Source: Eurosta solidaginis (lineage: Eukaryota; Arthropoda; Insecta; Diptera; Tephritidae). Taken from it: 64,000 nucleotides of DNA. Both the position numbers and the translations under genes were made by a program. Below are positions 44,023 to 53,817 of the stretch, piece after piece. Location of the stretch: NCBI RefSeq assembly GCF_040869045.1, contig NC_090319.1, positions 68,234,779 to 68,298,778 of the forward strand, in the 5' to 3' direction. A model generated the notes under the pieces. It saw only the letters and a program-made list of their open reading frames with translations, made no database searches and had not been told where the DNA came from. Positions within the stretch are counted from its first letter, which is position 1. Each line of letters opens with the position of its first letter.

Positions 44023-45590
44023 TTAGGGGAGAAAACAGAGCTTAACAAGTGGTCGTGTGAGGGTGCCGATTTGCGTACGAACGTCAACAACACGTATATG
44101 GCCGTCAGGACCTGAATGTATTTTTCAATACGTCCAAGGCGCCATTCAGTCGGGGGAAGTGAGTCGTCTTGAATGCAGACACACTCACCGACCTTGGGTT
44201 CGGGTTGTGGATTTTTCCACTTCTGCCTTTTCTGGAGATCCTTTAGGTAGTATTCCTTCCACCTTTTGCTGAATTGATGATGTAAGCTTTTTACCCTGTC
44301 CAATCGGTTTATAAGAGATAAATCCGCGTGATCCACTTCAGGGATAGCGAGGAGGGGGCCACCTCTAAGGAAGTGGCCGGGGGTCAGCGCGGTAAACTCG
44401 GTGGGATCTTGGGATAAAGGTGAGATAGGACGAGAGTTCAACACGGCTTATATTCTTACCAAGAGGGTGGTAAATTCTTCAAAGGTGAACTTGTGGGCTC
44501 CTGCAATCCTATTGAAGTGCAGTTTGAAACTCTTCACTGCAGACTCCCACAAGCCGCCCATGTGGGGAGCTCCGGGCGGAATGAATTTCCAATTGATGCC
44601 CAATAAACGTTTTGCCGTTGTCACTCATCATTGTGGCAGGATATCCACGACGTCCGACGAAGCGAGCAAATATGCGAGAAAGGCATTGGTTGTTAAGTCC
44701 GAGCACAGCTCAAGGTGGACAGCTTTTGTCACGAAACAGACAAAAACGGCCACGTAGCCTTTCAGTAAGGTGTAAGACCTTAGCAAGGAGGCTTTTATTT
44801 GAAAAGGACCCGCAAAGTCGACACCGGTAGTGGTAAAAGGCGGAGCGTATTTGCATCGTTCCGGGGGCAAAGCCGCCATGATTTGCGATCGCATTTGCTG
44901 CTTGTGGAGGGTACAAGTTTTGCACTGATGGATTGAGTCGTGGAATATAGAGATCCTGTCTGAGGCATTGCTGCATTAGACGTATTTCGGCGTGGAGGAG
45001 AAGTTCGTGGAGGTAATGTATATAGAGGACAGCGAATCTAGATTTTTCTGGGATAATAACGGGATGTTTTTCGTTGTAAGTCAACGTCGAATGAACTAAT
45101 CTACCATGAACCCTGAGGAGCCCGTTTTCATAGAGGTATGGGTTGAGGGTTAGTAGAGAGCTTCTTTTATCAATGGGTTTTGCATTTTCCAAGCATGCTC
45201 TTTCGCGAGGAAAATATCGGGTTTGCGTTAACGTCACAAGTTTATTTTTCGTTTTGCGGAGATCTTCATGAGACAGAGAGGGAGTGTAAGCGGGTTTAAT
45301 GCCTCGAATTCGGTCCTTGAGATTATTAATGAACCTGAAGGCATATGCCATGACCCTGAGGGCGTGAGGAAAAGAGAAAAATCGATCCAATACCTCAGGG
45401 TCATCTTCAGCTGAGTGTAGTGCTTCGACTCGGCGCATTTCAAGCGGGTTGATGCTGCGGGTAGATGGTTTTGGCCAACGATCGTTTCTTGTAAAGCTTT
45501 TAATGCGTTGCCTGCATGTATACGTGTCACTAGAAATCTGAATGAGTTTTTGGGAAAGGACATCAAAATTTTGCTGAGCCCTAGCATTTA
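44023..45590 (-). pseudogene. BEL/Pao LTR-retrotransposon pol, RNase H-end to integrase, broken
   Basis: Read on the minus strand from 45590: a connector with RFFSFPHALRVMAYAFRFIN, LLTLNPYLYENGLLRVHGRL, KHPVIIP, then the integrase zinc-binding HYLHELLLHAEIRLM...CLRQ region. After a frameshift near 44930 comes the core with TGVDFAGPF, VFVCFVTKAVHLEL and MMSDNGKTF, carrying two acidic catalytic positions. The last part has LNSRPISPLS, LTPGHFLRGGPLLA, RWKEYYLKDLQKR and PPTEWRLGRIE. Frame changes near 44500 and 44120 break it; pol ends at a natural stop at 44023-44025. No LTR, RT or gag is present. Confidence 0.85.
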
Positions 45591-45689
45591 AAAATACTTT
45601 TCTTTCTGTAATTTTGGTTAATTTAATTTAAGTCGCTATTGTAACATATATACCGTTTTGAGCGAAAATGAATAAAAAATGTTAAGTTG

Positions 45690-46010
45690 TTATATATAGA
45701 CGCGGCTGCAGCTTAAGCATGGTTCCTCCAGAATTTCTGCTGCTTTCTTCACTGCTATAATTTCCGCCTGAAAAACGCTGCAGTAATCTGGCAGCCTGTA
45801 GGATCCATTAATTTGGGATCACCCGTATACACGTGTATAGTATGTTGTGCCATTTCTGCACCCCGGTACTAACCTTCGGGCTCAATTGTGGCCCCAATAT
45901 CTCTTTCGAAGCTCAGGCATGGGGCCATATATTCCGTTTGCTTGATGTTAGTTGGCGCTATACTGCTGTGGCCATAAGGCCGGAACTCTAGCTGCCCCGA
46001 GCTTGCGAGG
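45690..46010 (-). pseudogene. Non-LTR retrotransposon fragment: RNase H N-terminal part
   Basis: Minus frames give SSIAPTNIKQTEYMAPCLSF (connector), then HTIHVYTGDPKL, corresponding to the first RNase H strand, then after a frameshift YRLPDYCSVFQAEIIAVKKA, the second RNase H block with its catalytic Glu. The fragment stops after about 15 more codons. It should precede the part at 46210-46650 in an intact element, but lies downstream of it here. Confidence 0.65.
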
Positions 46011-46209
46011 CAGAGTGAGAAGAAAGTGAAGATAACGTAGAAAACAGAAAGAGTAAGGGAAAAAAAATACAAAACATAATTAAGGGGAGAAAAATTGGAA
46101 CATGGACAAGAAAATTGCAACAAGGGTGGAAAGGGATATTGGGAAGAGAAAAAGAGGGAGTGGCAGAGGCGAGGGAAAGGGGAAATAGAAATGGAGAGGG
46201 GATAGATAT

Positions 46210-46650
46210 CCGCCACCGCACCTCATGCAAGCCAACTTCATTGATAAAGCCTACTAGCTTCCTTGGCTTGTGGGTTTGAATATGATAATGATCTGACCAT
46301 TGCGAGCCCAAAAACTTAATCCTACGGCTTAAGACTGCGTCGCATTTTAAGAGGATATGCTCCGCCGTTTCCGCTGACCGATCACAGAATCGGCAGGTGT
46401 CATTGATTGTATGCCAAATTTCTGCATTAGCTGTTAGAGTCCTTATGTTATTTTTCGAAAGGCTTTTGATTGCCCTATAGCGATTTGTACTGTAACGTCC
46501 TAACCGTGAGTTAGATTGTCTCTTCTCTCTTTTCCCTCTCAACAGACAGAACCGGCTCAGGACCAGTGGGTCGTGAAGTCGCTGCCTCTTTCGCCACGTT
46601 GTCCGCCTGCTCATTATCCTCCACTCCCCTGTGGCCTGGGAAACAAGCAG
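46210..46650 (-). pseudogene. Non-LTR retrotransposon fragment: RNase H C-terminus and Cys/His tail
   Basis: The minus strand reads GHRGVEDNEQADNVAKEAAT (RNase H block with conserved His), then after a frame change LGRYSTNRYRAIKSLSKNNI, NDTCRFCDRSAETAEHILLK and RRIKFLGSQW. The CxxC...H tail is typical of R1/jockey-type ORF2. From 46200 leftward follows purine-rich low-complexity sequence, probably 3' UTR or an expanded tract (46010-46200). Confidence 0.7.
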
Positions 46651-47014
46651 CAGTACTACGGAAGGGGGAGACAGATACTGACAAAGAAGAGAACGAGTAT
46701 TGAAAAATAAAAGAATGAAGGATGGAATAGGAATCGAAAGGAATTAAAGAGGTAGGCGGAAATGGAAGGAGTGAGGAAGGGGAGACAGAAAAGAACGCCT
46801 ATAGGCGAAAGGACGATAACAAAGCGGAAACCAACGTAAAGGGGTCGTTAAAGCCGTAGACAAAGGAAGAAGGTGGGGCAATGGAAGGAAAGAAAGAAGA
46901 AGAAAATCAGAGCAGCTAAGGAGTGGACTGAAAGCGAAGGCAGAGGACTGGGAATGAAAAGGATGGAGATGAAGAAAAATTAGAGGAACAGTGACAGTAC
47001 GAACAAGAATTAAG
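46650..47014 (+). repeat. Purine-rich (GGAAGRA) low-complexity tract
   Basis: Plus-strand purines dominate, with GGAAG, GGAGA and GAAAGGA words throughout. No gene; it provides the target of the RTE insertion next to it. Confidence 0.6.
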
Positions 47015-47027
47015 CCACAGAGGATAC

Positions 47028-47520
47028 TTACTTACTTACTTAATTGGCGCTTAACCGTCTAAACGGTTATGGCCGTCCAACAAGGCGCGCCAGTCGCTCC
47101 TTCGCTCCGCCAACCGGCGCCAATTGGTAACACCAAGGGAGTTTAAATCGTTTTCCACCTGGTCCTTCCAACGGGGTGGGGGCCGCCCTCTACCTCTGCT
47201 TCCATAGGCGGGTTCCGATAGAAACACTTTCTTGGCCGGAGCATCATCTTTCATTCGCATAACATGGCCTAGCCAGCGCAGCCGCTGCGTTTTAATTCGC
47301 TGGACTATGTTGATGTCTGCGTATAGCTCGTACAGCTCATCATTAAATCTTCTTCGGTACTCGCCATCGCCAACGCGTAGAGGTCCATAAATCTTTCGAA
47401 GAACTTTTCTCTCGAACACTCCCAAAGCCGCTTCATCTGCTGTTGTCATGGTCCATGCTTCTGCCCCATATAGCAGGACGGGTACGATAAGTGACTTGTA
47501 GAGTATGATTTTCGTTCGCA
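47028..47520 (-). pseudogene. 5'-truncated RTE-clade retrotransposon with 13-bp target duplication
   Basis: The minus strand encodes VRTKIILYKSLIVPVLLYGA, EAWTMTTADEAALGVFERKV, LRKIYGPLRVGDGEYRRRFN, ELYADINIVQRIKTQRLRWL, GHVMRM and GRGRPPPRWKDQVENDL, ending at a natural stop (...GHNRLDG). This is the C-terminus of the RTE-type reverse transcriptase after the thumb. A short 3' UTR ends in an (AAGT)n tail at 47028-47042. CCACAGAGGATAC flanks both sides (47015-47027 and 47521-47533). The frame is open throughout this segment, so insertion is fairly recent. Upstream codons beyond 47520 belong to the target, not to the element. Confidence 0.9.
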
Positions 47521-47533
47521 CCACAGAGGATAC

Positions 47534-48335
47534 ACATGGAAAAAAATCGGCTGAAGAAAAAAAATTATGCAATGAATTACTTTGTTTAAACAAATGGTGC
47601 CTTGACAGGACAAGAAATCTTCCAAATGCTTGGCATTCGTGCAAATTTGCGGATCTTAAGTCGAGCCGCCATCAAATATTTTTGTATATGACTACAATTT
47701 CGCTTTCCCAGTGAGGGTGGTAGAAGTCTGCCCTTGTGAAATGCTCCAACGTACAAACGCCACAGTCAAGGACTGCTGCGGTACCTCATATCGGTGGCAA
47801 CAAGAGCCGCAAAGTTAGCTCCCTTTAGAATATCTGAGTAGGCTGAAATGTAGTCGTTGCCTCTTGCTGCTTATCAACCATTTCTTCTTCTCTTAGCATA
47901 TTACCACAGCTTTCGCCCTCCCCCACACATCCTGATTTACGGCATACGTGGTACATACATAGTTGCTGGCTATTTCGAGTTATTCCTTTGGTTTGCCTCG
48001 TCGATATAAAGGTATAGGTGTTGTTATCGCGGCTAACTTTCCCAACGGCCCTAGGACTGGGACCTTTTCCTCCGTTTTCCTTCTCTGGAAAGCAAGCTTG
48101 TTGCTTTTAGTCAATCGCTGCCTCTTGTTTTTAGCAGAACCTTATTCTCAATACTGTGGCGGAATCGAGTATTGCTCGTAGCAAAGTTCCTATCAATAGC
48201 TCGCCCTCACGGTCAGTTGGTTCAACTAAAGGGCTCTGGATAATTCTTAATGCTACCCCGTGTTGTGAGATGGCTCTCTTTACTCTCTGTCTCGTTTAGC
48301 TCTCAACTACATTTCTTTATTCAGCTTCGCACGCG
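47534..48335. other. No recognised feature
   Basis: Pyrimidine-rich sequence (CTTTCGCCCTCCCCC, CCTTTTCCTCCG words). Short frames only, none recognisable. Confidence 0.4.
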
Positions 48336-48339
48336 TCTG

Positions 48340-48500
48340 CCGTTCGATGTTGATGGTCCTTTGCCGGAGCTAGATCCGGTACGCTCCGGTAAAAAGTAAT
48401 AATGAGCTACTAACCCCACCATCTCGGCTTTATATGACCACGTTGAACCTTCTAAGCTATCCCACGACCTCATCCCCTAATTCCGTTTTCTCATCGAACT
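48340..48500 (+). repeat. Dispersed repeat family B, partial
   Basis: GATGTTGATGGTCCTTTGCC, GGAGCTAGATCCGGTACGCT, CCGGTAA, CCATCTCGGC and TATGACCACGTTGAACCTTC appear in family order. The GTT start and the right part are missing. Confidence 0.65.
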
Positions 48501-48504
48501 CTCT

Positions 48505-49425
48505 GGATCTACGCTTAGCTCACTTTCCAGCATTTATATTGATTTTATCCTTCTTCGTTTGCTACACCATACAAGGCGGGCTCAGCTTTCTAATGTGAGG
48601 TAGGGAAAGAATAGGCGTCACTCTCATATATAAGGAAAATACAGCCGGTGATTCAGTGATCAGTTCTTGTTTTTCAACATTTCGCCGCCCTCCTATGCAG
48701 CGAAACGGCGAAGGCAGCTCATACGCTGAGCCACAAAGACGGAAAAATATATATTTGAAATTCAAAGTCATCGGGTTAAGGTTTTATAAAACGAATTAGG
48801 CTACCTTAAATTTATTAGAATTTGTTGGCCAAAATTAACCTCATGTAAAGCCTAAACAATATTTTTTTTTTATAAAGCTCAACGCATTATGCTTTAAGGA
48901 AAAATTCAAAAAAATTTGGGTTGGGCTAATATCTTGCTCCAAAAACATAAGAACTTTGCTGATAAAGCATAACTTCTAGAAAATTAAATTTTAAAACTAG
49001 TTTGTCATAATTATTTACTAATTATTATTGACTTTAAGACTATTTACAAACTTGCCGTGGCACTTTTAGTGATAAATGCTTTGATTACACAAACACTGCA
49101 GCTCAAATAAATAGGTACAAAATTGAAAACCTGGTTTGCTTAAAATTTATTGGTCGTTGATTTCAAAGCAAAAAAGAGCAAGCGGAAAAAAGTTCATGAA
49201 TAAGAGCCTATATCTACATATATGGAAGAAAATTTGATAAATTCTTCGGAAAAAATTTTCAAAAATCAATATGAATTTTGAGATACCTATAACTTGTACT
49301 TTGTCAATTTTATCGAATTTTCACGTTGTGGATCTTAGATTGGTTTTCATAGTTTCAGTTGCAAAATTCATGGAAGTTTTTTCTTAAAATGTGGAAAAAA
49401 AGAATTTCGTAATTTTCCTCTATAA
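48505..49425. other. No recognised feature
   Basis: AT-rich intronic sequence. The 69-codon minus frame at 48562-48771 is not recognisable. Confidence 0.4.
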
Positions 49426-49434
49426 TCAATAATA

Positions 49435-51107
49435 ACAAGTAAGGAAGGCTAAGTTCGGGTGTAACCGAACTTTACATACTCAGTTGAGAGCTTTGGAGAC
49501 AAAATAAGGGAAAATCACCATTTAGCAAAATTAACCTAGGGTAAACCTGGAATGTGTTTGTATGACATGGGTTTCGAATGGAAGGTATTAATGAGTATTT
49601 TAAAAGGGAGTGGGCCTTAGTTCTATAGGTGGACGCCTTTTCGAGATATCGCCATAAAGGTGGACCAGGGGTGACTCTAGAATGTGGTCGTACGATATGG
49701 GTATCAAATGAAAGGTGTTAATGAGTATTTTAAAAGGGAGTGGGCCTTAGTTCTATCGGTGGACACCTTTTCGAGATATCGCCATAAAGGTGGTCCAGGG
49801 GTGACTATAGAATGTGTTTGTACAATATGGGTATCAAATTAAAGGCATTAATGAGGGTTTTAAAAGAGAGTGACCCTTAGTTGTATATGTGAAGGCGTTT
49901 TCGAGATATCGACCAAAATGTGGACCAGGGTGACCCAGAACATCATCTGTCGGGTACCGCTAATTTATTTATATATGTAATACCTGCCAAGATTCCAAGG
50001 GCGGTTGATTTCGCCCTGCAGAACTTTTGTCATTTTCTTCTACTTAATATGGTAGGTGTCACACCCATTTTACAAAGTTTTTTTCTAAAGTTATATTTTA
50101 CGTCAATAAACCAATCCAATTACCATGTTTCATCCCTTTTTTCGTATTTGGTATAGAATTATGACATTTTTTTCATTTTCCGTAATTTTCGATATCGAAA
50201 AAGTGGGCGTGGTCATAGTCGGATTTCGGCCATTTTTAATACCAATACAAGGTGACTTCAGATAAGTACGTGAACTAAGTTTAGTAAAGATATGTCGATT
50301 TTTGCTCAAGTTATCGTGTTAACGGCCGAGTGGAAGGACAGACGGTCGACTGTGTATAAAAACTGGGCGTGGCTTCAATCGATTTCGCCCATTTTCACAG
50401 AAAACTGTTAACGTCATAAAATCTATGCCCCTACCAAATTTCAAAAGGATTGGTAAATTTTTGTTCGATTTATGGCATTAAAAGTATTCTAGATGAATTA
50501 AATGAAAAAGGGCGGAGCCACGCCCATTTTGAAATTTTCTTTTAGTTTTGTATTTTGTTGCACCATTCATTACTGGAGTTTTACTTATATACTGTAAAGA
50601 TATTCAAATATCTTCAACGTCTGCCAAATTACAGCTTGCAAAACTTTGAAATTACCTTCTTTTAAAAGTGGGCGGTGCCACGCCTATTGTCCAAAATTTT
50701 ACTAATTTTCTATTCTCTGTCATAAGGTCAACCCACCTAACAAGTTTCATCGCTTTAGCCGTCTTTGGTAATGAATTACCGCACTTTTTTTGTTTTTCGA
50801 AATTTTCGATATCGAAAAAGTGGGCGTGGTTATGGTCCGATTTCGTTCATTTTAAATAGCGATCTGATATGGGTGCCCAGGAACCTACATGCCAAATTTT
50901 ATCAAGATACCTCAAATTTAATCAAGTTATCGTGTTTACGGGCGGACGGACGGACGGACATGGCTAAATGAATTTCTTTTTTCGCCCAGATCATTTTGAT
51001 ATATAGAGGTCTATATCTATCTCGATTAGTTTATGCCGTTACGGATTACCGTTATGCGAACAAAGTTAATATACTCTGTGAGCTCTGCTCAGCTGAGTAT
51101 AAAAAGA
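49435..51107 (+). mobile_element. Noncoding ~1.7-kb element (family G), copy 1, Helentron/HINE-like ends
   Basis: Starts AACAAGTAAGGAAGGCTAAG, then a perfect hairpin GTTCGG.....CCGAAC (49456-49473), then the subterminal word TACTCAGTTGAG. Near the right end lies the matching CTCAGCTGAGTA. Inside, three 130-bp tandem units sit at about 49560-49900, and five copies of a (G)GGGCGTGG/CCACGCCC word are spread over 50204-50830. Close to the right end a GGACGGACGGACGGACATGG block precedes the final segment. Copy 2 (53818-55645) is the same element inverted, collinear over its whole length. No protein is encoded. The class is inferred from architecture only. Confidence 0.8.
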
Positions 51108-51169
51108 AAAATTTTAGAAAGTAATATGAGCCTTATCAAATACATATAAATAGTATTAATATAGTATTG

Positions 51170-51560
51170 AACAGCAGCGGCATTAACTTTGATTGGATAA
51201 CGGTTGGTTGTACAGGTATAAAGGAATCGAGATAGATATAGACTTCCATATAGTTATCATCAGTATTGAAAAAAAGTTTTATTAAGCCATGTCCGTCCGT
51301 CTGTCCGTCCGTTAACACGATAACTTGAGAAAATGTTGATATACCGGTATACTGGTTTTTCTGGACCCAGAATAGATTGGTATTAAAAATGAGCGAAATC
51401 GGACGATAACCACGCCCACTTTTTACATATATAACATTTTGGTTAACACAAAAAACCTGATTATTAAGTGAATAATACACTTAGAATGTTGATGGTTGGA
51501 CTTATATTGAACTAACATTGATAAATTCAATTTTACAAATATTATTAATCATAAATCAAG
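51170..51560 (-). mobile_element. Partial relative of family G (G')
   Basis: Shares TTAACTTTGATTGGATAACG, GGAATCGAGATAGATATAGA, CCATGTCCGTCCGT and AACACGATAACTTGAG with the end segment of family G. It then diverges into TGGACCCAGAATAGATTGGT and a CCACGCCCACTTTTT block with TATAACATTTTGG. The same variant recurs at 56985-57500. Orientation is given so that family G copy 1 is plus. Confidence 0.65.
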
Positions 51561-51589
51561 AACCGCTAAGCCTATCATAACAAAATTAG

Positions 51590-52130
51590 ACAGACCCTTT
51601 GGTATAGGTTAGTTTGAAATGGTCGGTGAATAAAAACCTCACATAGACGGAATATGTCCATAGTGTTACCAGAATTTATTTGACGACCAAACTGAAGAAC
51701 CCCAATTAGGTGCCTAGACATATGTTATAGAATACCTCCGTCCTCTTGGCAAATACTAGAAGTTTTGTAGGGCCCAGCTTAATTGCAGTCTCGAGATCTG
51801 GAAACTATGCCACCCCTAATAGCTGGCGCCTTGACCTGGTGAGCGTAGGACACGAACACAGAAAGTGCTCAACCGTTTCTTCATGCAGCTCACACATCCT
51901 GCACTTATAAGCATGTGACACCAGAAGGCAGTGTCCAGTCAGTATGCCCATTGTGAGCCTTAAGTCTTCTTTCTACGGAGATTTGTAGGGGTAATATAGT
52001 AGGCTTAGTACATGATCTTAGAAATTTTGCAGCCCGCGCTTTTGTCCACGGATATGCAACTCCTGTCTCCTTTTGATTTCTCCCAAATGGATTGGGACGT
52101 CTATCGTCGGATCAGCGAGTGTTGCCTTCA
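51590..52130 (-). pseudogene. Non-LTR retrotransposon RNase H tail fragment
   Basis: Aligns by eye with 40310-40690: CTCACATAGACGGAATATGTCC, TGCTCAACCGTTTCTTCATG, CAGTCAGTATGCCCATTGTG, TGATCTTAGAAATTTTGCAG and TTGGGACGTCTATCGTCGGA. Here extra sequence interrupts it at about 51665-51840. Minus-strand frames are heavily broken. Same R1/LOA-type family, inactive. Confidence 0.6.
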
Positions 52131-52289
52131 TTATAAAGAATGCTTCGAAGAAAAATTAACGAAATCGGGTTAAGAACCACGCCTACTTTTTTATAAAAGA
52201 TTTTTAAAATGGTCATGGATGTATATAAAAGCTCTATATCAAGTGTTTCATTTCCCAACAGGAATTATAAAAAGAAAAATCAAAAAATT

Positions 52290-52675
52290 AAAATTTTTGA
52301 AAATGGACATTTCGCGAAGCACTGTTATAAACATTCTCGTGTAATAAGACAAATACTTGCTAACCTTTTTTGTGTGCTATTCTTTGTTAAATTGCAGAAT
52401 TTAACTGTGAAAAATGTTAGAAAATTACCAACAAGTAGGACAAATAATTTCACTTGCAAAGTGTGAAAGTACCCTTAGCCAAAGCAAATGTCAAAATCTT
52501 CTTATGCTTTGCTTACAACAAGAATTGGAAGATGGCTACTTTTTCATGTCAGATGGCGCCAGTGTCACTCTATCTGCCGTTCTCTATAAAAATACGTGCA
52601 ATCTACTCATAATGCATAAGATTGTGTTCAATGCATCTTTATGAAAAACTTCATTGTGGCTCGGCCTTAAATAAC
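52290..52675. mobile_element. Family C element, second copy
   Basis: Collinear with 39690-39900 from TTTCGCGAAGCACTGTTAT to CTTAGCCAAAGCAAATGT, then extends to an end (TTTATGAAAAACTTCATTGT, GGCTCGGCC) that is the inverse of the left end of the first copy. Noncoding; supports a terminal-inverted-repeat element. Confidence 0.6.
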
Positions 52676-52679
52676 GCTA

Positions 52680-53336
52680 GCGTACGCTGGCTTTTCTTTT
52701 CGAATACATACATACATCCCACTCAAAGCAAGTTTGCTCGTAAAATTCACAGCGAACATACACACGAACTGCATTTTCAACCTGCTAAATTTGTACCACA
52801 TTTTTTTAAATTTCACTCTCATAATTTTTTCATAACGCGCCTAAAGAAGAATACTTCAAAAAGAATTTAATAGGCGAAAGTTGACGAAACTTGCCACTGC
52901 TGTTTTCATGTTCATTATCAATTTTGTACCTATTAATATGAGTAGGAGTGTAAGTGTTAAAGTAGCATAATTAGTAAGCAATCAGCGTCAAACTGTAGAA
53001 ATAAACCAGTACCAGTTAATAATTTTTACGTTGTCATAGAGCACATAAATACATACGTTTCTATATAGTTACAAGTACTATAAAAATTATGAAGAAATAT
53101 TATCTAATTATTGTCTGTGGTTCATTAGCAGCTCCTTTGCAATAGTCATCATGACGTAATAAAAAATAAAATATTCTTTTATAAACAAAGCAGCTGTCAA
53201 TAGTTTTGAACCTTAAATTGGGTAAAAAAAAATGTTAATCACTGAAAGGGACATTGTTCTTAAGTATGTACCTATGTAGTACATATGTATGTATGTATGT
53301 ATATACATATAGTGAGATTTATAAAATTGTAGTTCC
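52680..53336. other. No recognised feature
   Basis: AT-rich intronic sequence with a (GTAT)n run near 53285. No exon or known repeat identified. Confidence 0.4.
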
Positions 53337-53346
53337 GTAGAACTTA

Positions 53347-53667
53347 AATAAATAAATGTAAGGCGCGATAACCTCCCAAGAGATTTTAGGCCGAGCTTCT
53401 CTTCCAATTTGCGTCGTGCTCCTTTTTAATTTTTCCTACAAATTGGCGGGATGGCACCTAGTTTCTTTATGCCGACTCCGAACGGCATCTGCGAGGCAGA
53501 TGAGTTTTCACTGAGAGCTTTTCATGGCAGAAATACACTCGGAGTGCTTGCCAAACACTGCCGAACCTTATTTCTAAAACTTTGATGTTGCTTTGCCCGG
53601 GGTGTGAACCCAGGGCATTCGGTGTGGTAGGCGAAGCACGCTACCATCACACCACGGTGGTCGCCAA
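53347..53667 (-). mobile_element. SINE1, near full length, 10-bp target duplication
   Basis: On the minus strand: head GGCGACCACCGTGGTGTGAT, box A-like GGTGTGATGGTAGCGTGC, box B GGGTTCACACCCCGGGC, family body and ATTTATTTATTT-like tail. GTAGAACTTA flanks it at 53337-53346 and 53668-53677. A short body deletion is present near 53563. Confidence 0.9.
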
Positions 53668-53817
53668 GTAGAACTTATAAAAACTAAATTAAGCATAAAA
53701 CTTTGTTCGAGTTTTAGGAAATTTTTCGGGAGTAATCCAAAAGGGCACAAAGTTTTACGTAAAATGCTTTATGCTAAAAGCTCTTTTATTTTGTTCTTTT
53801 CCCCCAGCATTTGCTGT

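Noticed and set aside
47534..47644. Extension of the RTE frame upstream of 47520
   Set aside because: The perfect target duplication ends the element at 47520; the additional codons are read-through into flanking sequence.
49435..51107. Family G as a degenerate protein-coding transposon
   Set aside because: Frames are all short and not conserved between the two copies, while nucleotide words and hairpins are; it behaves as a noncoding element.
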